A stretch of 64,000 nucleotides of DNA. Origin: Roseomonas sp. (lineage in GTDB: Bacteria > Pseudomonadota > Alphaproteobacteria > Acetobacterales > Acetobacteraceae). The stretch spans positions 34,242-98,241 of the forward strand of contig JADCFP010000037.1 in assembly GCA_020249465.1 (NCBI GenBank), written 5' to 3'. Shown here in pieces: positions 59,134-64,000 of the stretch; positions within the stretch are counted from its first letter, which is position 1, and each line of letters starts with the position of its first letter. The notes below the pieces were generated by a model that was given only the letters and a program-made list of their open reading frames with translations, searched no databases and was not told the origin of the DNA. The translations under genes were made by a program, and so were the position numbers.

Positions 59134-59210
59134 GTACGGCGTTTTCCGCTGTACATTCTTGGACGTTTCCTCCCTAAACTTGGCGGTGCTTTCGGGCACC
59201 GCCTTTTTTT
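59134..59210 (+). ncRNA. Small RNA candidate with anti-Shine-Dalgarno motif (alpha-r14/CCUCC-type-like)
   Basis: 5' hairpin GTACGGCG-TTTTC-CGCTGTAC, unpaired UUUCCUCCC at 59166-59174, intrinsic terminator; preceded by promoter at correct spacing. Confidence 0.7.
59182..59210 (+). terminator. Intrinsic terminator of sRNA candidate
   Basis: GGCGGTGC-TTTCGG-GCACCGCC-TTTTTTT, 8-bp perfect stem. Confidence 0.9.
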
Positions 59211-59217
59211 GTCTGGC

Positions 59218-60102
59218 TCACTGGCCCGGGGACAGGAAATCCCAATCCACCCGCGTCAGGCTTTCAATCAGGCTGGTCATGTCGCGCCGGAGCGGGCCAA
59301 AGCCCGGCAGGCGTTCAATCCGGGTTTCATCCATATATAGGTTCCGCGCCACCTCAATTTGCAGCGCATGGGTCGCTTCCCGGGGGCGGCCATAATGGCG
59401 GGTGACGAAGCCCCCCGCATAAGGGTCATTGCGCCGGACCTTATAGCCAAGGCCCATCAGGGTTTCCTCCACCAGCCTTGTCGCGCGCGGCGTACATGCT
59501 GTGCCATGCGCATCGCCCAACACAAAATGTGGGGGGTTCGCGAGATGCGCCGGATGGGCCGGCATGGAATGGCAATCAATCAGCAGACAAAAACCGAACC
59601 GCGCCCGGGTTTCGGCCAGCAGCGCTGCGAGGGCCGCGTGATAGGGTTCCCAACAGGCGCGGATGCGCGCCTCGGCCTCGGCAAAGTTCAGTTTGCGGCG
59701 GTAGATTTGCTCGCCCCCGGTCACAATCCGCGCCAGCGTGCCAAGCCCAGCGCCCACCCTGGGGCTTGCGCTATTCACCCAGGGCGGCAGGGGGTCCGTG
59801 AACATGGCCGGGTCCAATTCCCAGGCTTCCCGGTTCACATCGCACCAGACCCGCGGGAAGGAAGCCGCAATCAGCGGTGCGCCATGGGCGGGGGCGGCGG
59901 CAAAGATCTCATCAACGAAGGAATCCTCACTCCGGCGGAGCGCAATCGGGTCCATGCGGGCATCCAACAAAAGTTGGTCCGGATATTGCTGACCCGAATG
60001 CGGGGACGCGAAGACCAGGGGGATGGTCTGCCGTTCCGGCCGCTTGATGAGATACGGTTCAGCCTGAACCGGGTCTTGGGCGGCGCAAATGGGGGAATTC
60101 AT
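59218..60102 (-). CDS. N-formylglutamate amidohydrolase family protein
   Basis: PLVFASPHSGQQYPDQLL; RSEDSFVDEIFAAAPAHGAPLIAASFPRVWCDVNRE; LLIDCHSMPAHP. Confidence 0.9.
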   Translation of the reverse strand: MNSPICAAQDPVQAEPYLIKRPERQTIPLVFASPHSGQQYPDQLLLDARMDPIALRRSEDSFVDEIFAAAPAHGAPLIAASFPRVWCDVNREAWELDPAMFTDPLPPWVNSASPRVGAGLGTLARIVTGGEQIYRRKLNFAEAEARIRACWEPYHAALAALLAETRARFGFCLLIDCHSMPAHPAHLANPPHFVLGDAHGTACTPRATRLVEETLMGLGYKVRRNDPYAGGFVTRHYGRPREATHALQIEVARNLYMDETRIERLPGFGPLRRDMTSLIESLTRVDWDFLSPGQ

Positions 60103-60211
60103 GAAAGCAGTCTCGAAACCACGCCGCGTCCCTTCTGTCTTTCTGGCGCCTCGCCGCTAGAACGACGGTATCATTAGCTGATTTTAGGCATTTGGGGCTA
60201 TACGGTTCGCC

Positions 60212-61270
60212 ATGGCGCGCAAGGGAAGAGGCTCGCAAAGCGGCGGTGATCTGATCATCGTCAAAAAGGAAGAAGGCGGCGGGCACGCGCATCACGGCGG
60301 GGCCTGGAAGGTGGCCTATGCCGATTTCGTAACGGCGATGATGGCCTTCTTCCTGCTGATGTGGCTGATCAATGCCACGACGGAAGAACAGCGCCGCGGC
60401 ATCGCCGATTACTTCAACCCGACCAATGTGCTGGCGCGGTCCGATTCCGGCACTGGCCGGCCCTTTGGCGGCCAGACACCCAATGTTGATGCGTCCCTGA
60501 TGTCCACAACCGGCACGATCGAAGTCCAGCCCGGCAAGCGCCCGGTGGTGATGGATATCGAAGAAGATGACAGCCGCACCCCCGCTGAACCGGTTCCCGT
60601 GCGCGAAGGCCCAAGGGGTCAGGAAGATGCCGAAAATGCGCGCCTGACCATCCGCACACCCCCTGGTGCGCTGGCAGGGCCAGAACAACCACGTGGCGGC
60701 CCGGCGGCCGAGCCATCCCCGGAACAGCGGCCTGAGAATGCGGGAGAGGTGGAGTTGCGCCAGGAATTGGCGCGGCGGGAACGCCAAGCCTTTGAAGCCG
60801 CCGCCGAACAAATTCGTGAAGCGATCCAATCCGATCCGGCGCTGGCCGATCTCAATCGCCAATTGCTCATTGAACAGACGCCGGAAGGCATGCGCATCCA
60901 ATTGGTGGATGCGGATCGTCAGCCGATGTTCGCCCTTGGTGGCGCCGCGCCCAATGACCGCGCACGCGCACTTTTGCTCCGTGTGGCGCAGGTGATCCAG
61001 CGCCTGCCAAACGCGATCAGCATCGCCGGCCATACGGATGCCACGCCCTTCCGCGGCGGTGGTGAGCGCAGCAATTGGGATCTTTCCACCGAACGCGCCA
61101 ATGTCACGCGCCGCCTGCTGATCGATGCGGGTGTTGCGGATAACCGCATCAGAAACCTGACAGGTCACGCTGAACGTGATTTGTTGATACCGGAACAACC
61201 AACCGCCGCCGCCAATCGGCGTGTTTCCATCACGCTTATTCGCCAGGCGCCGGAGACGCCACGCCCATGA
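60212..61270 (+). CDS. motB: Flagellar motor protein MotB
   Basis: GGAWKVAYADFVTAMMAFFLLMWLINAT; OmpA-like ISIAGHTDATPF...NWDLSTERANVTRRLLIDAGV. Confidence 0.94.
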   Translation: MARKGRGSQSGGDLIIVKKEEGGGHAHHGGAWKVAYADFVTAMMAFFLLMWLINATTEEQRRGIADYFNPTNVLARSDSGTGRPFGGQTPNVDASLMSTTGTIEVQPGKRPVVMDIEEDDSRTPAEPVPVREGPRGQEDAENARLTIRTPPGALAGPEQPRGGPAAEPSPEQRPENAGEVELRQELARRERQAFEAAAEQIREAIQSDPALADLNRQLLIEQTPEGMRIQLVDADRQPMFALGGAAPNDRARALLLRVAQVIQRLPNAISIAGHTDATPFRGGGERSNWDLSTERANVTRRLLIDAGVADNRIRNLTGHAERDLLIPEQPTAAANRRVSITLIRQAPETPRP

Positions 61271-62130
61271 TCTCAATTGCTGGATTTATCTTTCTTCTTG
61301 TCTGTGTCTTCGGCGGCTACATCCTCGCTGGCGGCAAGATGGAAATCATCCTGTTGGCGCTGCCCTTCGAATTTGCCATCATTGGCGGTGCCGCCTTTGG
61401 GGCGCTGTTGATGGCCAATAGCATGTCAGAGGTGAAGCACATCCTTGGCAGTACCGGCAAAATCCTGAAGGGCGGCAAATACAAGCGCCAGGATTACATG
61501 GAATTGTTGAGCCTATTGTTCTGGCTGGTGCGTCTGGCGCAGACCAAGGGGCCGATGGCGATTGAACCACATATCGAAAAGCCCGAGGAAAGCGCGGCCT
61601 TCCAGAAATTCCCGAATATCCTGAAGGATCATCACACGGTTGCGATCATTTGCGATTACCTCCGCATGGTCGGCATGAATGCCGATGACCCGCATCAGAT
61701 CGAAGATGTGATGGCGCGCGAATTGAAGAAAATGAAGGAAGAGGAATTGCACAGCGCCCATGCGCTGCAAAGCGTGGCCGATGCGCTACCCGCGCTTGGG
61801 ATCGTCGCCGCCGTCATGGGGGTCATCAAGACCATGGCGTCCATTGACCAGCCGCCGGCAATTCTTGGCAAGATGATCGGCAGTGCGTTGGTGGGCACCT
61901 TCCTTGGCGTTTTGCTTGCCTATGGTCTGGTCGGACCTTTCGCCGCACGCCTCAAGGCCGTGATTGAGGAAGAGGCCAAGTATTTTGAAGTGATTCGCGC
62001 CGTGCTGGTCGCGCATTTGCATGGCAATGCGCCGCAGGTGGCGGTGGAGACCGGGCGCAAGATGGTACCGACGGATCTGATGCCAAGCTTCCAGGACGTG
62101 GAAGCATCGCTGCAGGATCTGAAGATCTAG
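61267..62130 (+). CDS. motA: Flagellar motor stator protein MotA
   Basis: FEFAIIGGAAFGALLMANS; ADALPALGIVAAVMGVIKTMASIDQPPAILGKMIGSALVGTFLGVLLAYGLVGP. Confidence 0.95.
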   Translation: MISIAGFIFLLVCVFGGYILAGGKMEIILLALPFEFAIIGGAAFGALLMANSMSEVKHILGSTGKILKGGKYKRQDYMELLSLLFWLVRLAQTKGPMAIEPHIEKPEESAAFQKFPNILKDHHTVAIICDYLRMVGMNADDPHQIEDVMARELKKMKEEELHSAHALQSVADALPALGIVAAVMGVIKTMASIDQPPAILGKMIGSALVGTFLGVLLAYGLVGPFAARLKAVIEEEAKYFEVIRAVLVAHLHGNAPQVAVETGRKMVPTDLMPSFQDVEASLQDLKI

Positions 62131-62625
62131 GCGCGGCTTCCGCGTTCACCGTTTTTTCGAAGGCGAGCCCGTTCTGACCTCTGGCGGCGCAGTGCCGCGG
62201 CCCTGCCACGGCGGATCACCAGGATCATCTTTGCTTGTAACACTTCCACTCATCGCCGTGCCTGCCGGCTAGGGCCTATCAGCAATTTTGTGCGCAGGGT
62301 CGGTCTGGTTCATCAGACCACGAACCTATTGCCGAATAGGATGCCGCACCGAGTCCTGACCTCGTACCACTCGCGCGGCGGCAGCAAAAGGCGCTTTGCC
62401 GAATCGCTTAGGCTACACTTCGCTATGCAGCTGGCCTGGCCATTTGTTCAAGAAAACCGCCGCTATCCAAGACTTTCAGAAGCCACTCATTCATCCAGGC
62501 AACCGCTCATTCAATCACCCGATACGGCATTTCAGCTCTCCCCTACATCCGCAGGCGTTGGTTCGCGCCTCCCCAGGCGGCGCGTCTCGGCGCAACCGAA
62601 CACATCCTTTCATGGAGCCTTGTTT

Positions 62626-63300
62626 ATGAATTTTCGTCGTTTTCTTAGCCTGGCTGTCGTGCTGGCCAGCCTTGTCGGCCTAGCCGGACCTTCTCGGGCG
62701 CAGACCGAACCGCGGGGCGTCTATGCCACGGTCTATGGCCAGGCGAGCTGGCTTGGATCCACCTCCTTCAACGAGGTCGGCAATGCCGGCTTTGGCTCCG
62801 GTCTGGAGGCCAGCTTCAATACCGGCTTCGGCTTGGGCGCCAATATCGGCTTCCAGTTCGGCAATGGCTGGGCCACGGAACTTGAGTGGAATTACCGCAG
62901 CCACCCGCTCGATTCGCTGACCAAGGGCGGCGCAACGCTGGCGACGGATGGCGATTTCGCCTCAAACATCCTTTTCATCAATGGCTTGCGCCGCTTTGTG
63001 GGTCTGACCAGGGGATGGACGCCCTATCTCGGCCTTGGGGTCGGCTGGGTGCAGGAAATAGACCTCGACCTGAACACAAGTTCCAACCAACGCGCCTGGT
63101 CCGAGCAAGGCAAGTTTGGTGTGCAATTCATCGCGGGTGGGGAAATCCCGCTCGGCAATGCCTGGCGGCTGGTGACGGATGTCCGTTTCCTGGCCTTGGG
63201 CGGCATTGAAATGCCGGCAGAATCCGGTGTTACCGGGCGGCTTTCCAAGCCGGACTATAATCCAGTGTCGCTCCAAGTCGGGCTTAAGCGCTTGTTCTGA
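62626..63300 (+). CDS. Outer membrane beta-barrel protein
   Basis: Signal peptide MNFRRFLSLAVVLASLVGLAGPSRAQ; alternating amphipathic strands; C-terminal SLQVGLKRLF. Confidence 0.82.
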   Translation: MNFRRFLSLAVVLASLVGLAGPSRAQTEPRGVYATVYGQASWLGSTSFNEVGNAGFGSGLEASFNTGFGLGANIGFQFGNGWATELEWNYRSHPLDSLTKGGATLATDGDFASNILFINGLRRFVGLTRGWTPYLGLGVGWVQEIDLDLNTSSNQRAWSEQGKFGVQFIAGGEIPLGNAWRLVTDVRFLALGGIEMPAESGVTGRLSKPDYNPVSLQVGLKRLF

Positions 63301-64000
63301 ACCAAGCCCGTCGAAGTCGGCGGTGGTGCGGAGGGCATTTCATACCGCGCACCGTCGCCGAAGCGCGCCAGCACCTGGGCCTTCCGGCGCCGGCTGACCG
63401 GCACCTGGCGACCATCGCTCATGTCACAAATGGCCGCGTCACCGCTTCGGCGAATGCTGCGCACATGCCGCGCGCTGACCCACCATGACCGATGAACGCG
63501 CATGCCGCCCGCCCCTTCGCCATCCTCAACATCCTGCAAGGACCCAAGCACCAGCGCATTGCCGCGCGTGGTCCAAACCCGCAGGTATTGCAGCTCGGAA
63601 GAAACCGCGATCAGATCCCCGCCCAATTCGCGCGGCAAAGCGGCGCGCCATGCGGGTGGTTCTGGGCTGGTGCTCTCGACTGGGCTTGGCAAGGGCAGGG
63701 GCGCCGGCTTTGGCGCCTCGGCTTGCGGCACCGCGACCAAGGGTGACGCTTGGCCATAAAGCCGCGGCCAGGAAATCAGCAGCCAGGCGGCGGTCACCGG
63801 TCCCACAACATCGCTGAATTCCCGCAGCATGACCGCAAGGCCGAAGCCCAATTGCGGCGCCAAATCATCTTCATCATCAATCGTGGCCGGGAAGCCGAGC
63901 GCCTGCTGCATCAGGCCCTCACCGATCAGCCAATAAACCGGCGCCAGCACGAAGGAACCGACCACACCGCTGACCACAACCAGCAGCCATGCGGGCCATA
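63255..64000 (-). CDS. Membrane-anchored LytTR-domain DNA-binding protein, 5'-truncated by window edge
   Basis: LIAVSSELQYLRVWTTRGNALVLGSLQDVED...MRVHRSWWVSARHVRSIRRSGDAAICDMSDGRQVPVSRRRKAQVLARF; N-terminal hydrophobic segments; frame open to the edge. Confidence 0.82.
   Translation of the reverse strand, partial: WPAWLLVVVSGVVGSFVLAPVYWLIGEGLMQQALGFPATIDDEDDLAPQLGFGLAVMLREFSDVVGPVTAAWLLISWPRLYGQASPLVAVPQAEAPKPAPLPLPSPVESTSPEPPAWRAALPRELGGDLIAVSSELQYLRVWTTRGNALVLGSLQDVEDGEGAGGMRVHRSWWVSARHVRSIRRSGDAAICDMSDGRQVPVSRRRKAQVLARFGDGARYEMPSAPPPTSTGLVQNKRLSPTWSDTGL

Noticed and set aside
60160-60211. CtrA-like site TTAG-N7-TAGG upstream of motB
   Set aside because: Two mismatches to TTAA-N7-TTAA; too weak to support.
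60059-61276. 405-aa minus ORF antisense to motB
   Set aside because: No recognisable domain; motB on the opposite strand is unambiguous.

Overview
64 kb chromosomal window from a high-GC alphaproteobacterium. Gene content and protein style suggest Acetobacteraceae/Roseomonas-like, but this is inference. It mixes housekeeping blocks (fsa/DUF484/xerC/dapB; comM; proA/nadD/rsfS/rlmH; groESL; argS/dgt/erpA/xth; motB-motA) with accessory catabolic clusters: an LLM monooxygenase/HpaB/CoA-transferase/CoA-lyase block, an M81/M20/HDAC/M19 amide-hydrolase block, prpC/prpD with LysR, and an amidohydrolase/GlcG/Bug/tandem carbamoylase block. Four orphan Bug (TctC-type) binding proteins and one polyamine-type ABC transporter are present. 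I see no CRISPR array, rRNA, tRNA, intact transposase or prophage. The most interesting observations are: (1) rsfS, encoding a ribosome silencing factor, has a long Lys/Ala/Pro-rich N-terminal extension with no ATG/GTG/TTG, and a perfect AGGAGG lies 5 nt before an in-frame ATA; it follows nadD in the same frame after a single TGA; (2) a TetR/O-methyltransferase/DUF4405-like cassette is flanked by two copies of the 3' end of xth; (3) a compact, unannotated sRNA candidate at 59134-59210 has a promoter, 5' hairpin, UUUCCUCCC anti-Shine-Dalgarno stretch and intrinsic terminator; (4) xth lacks a canonical start codon and overlaps the erpA stop as CTGA; (5) two degenerate CIRCE elements flank a promoter upstream of groES; (6) a MESH1-like alarmone hydrolase, a Bug protein and Maf form a stop/start-overlapped operon.
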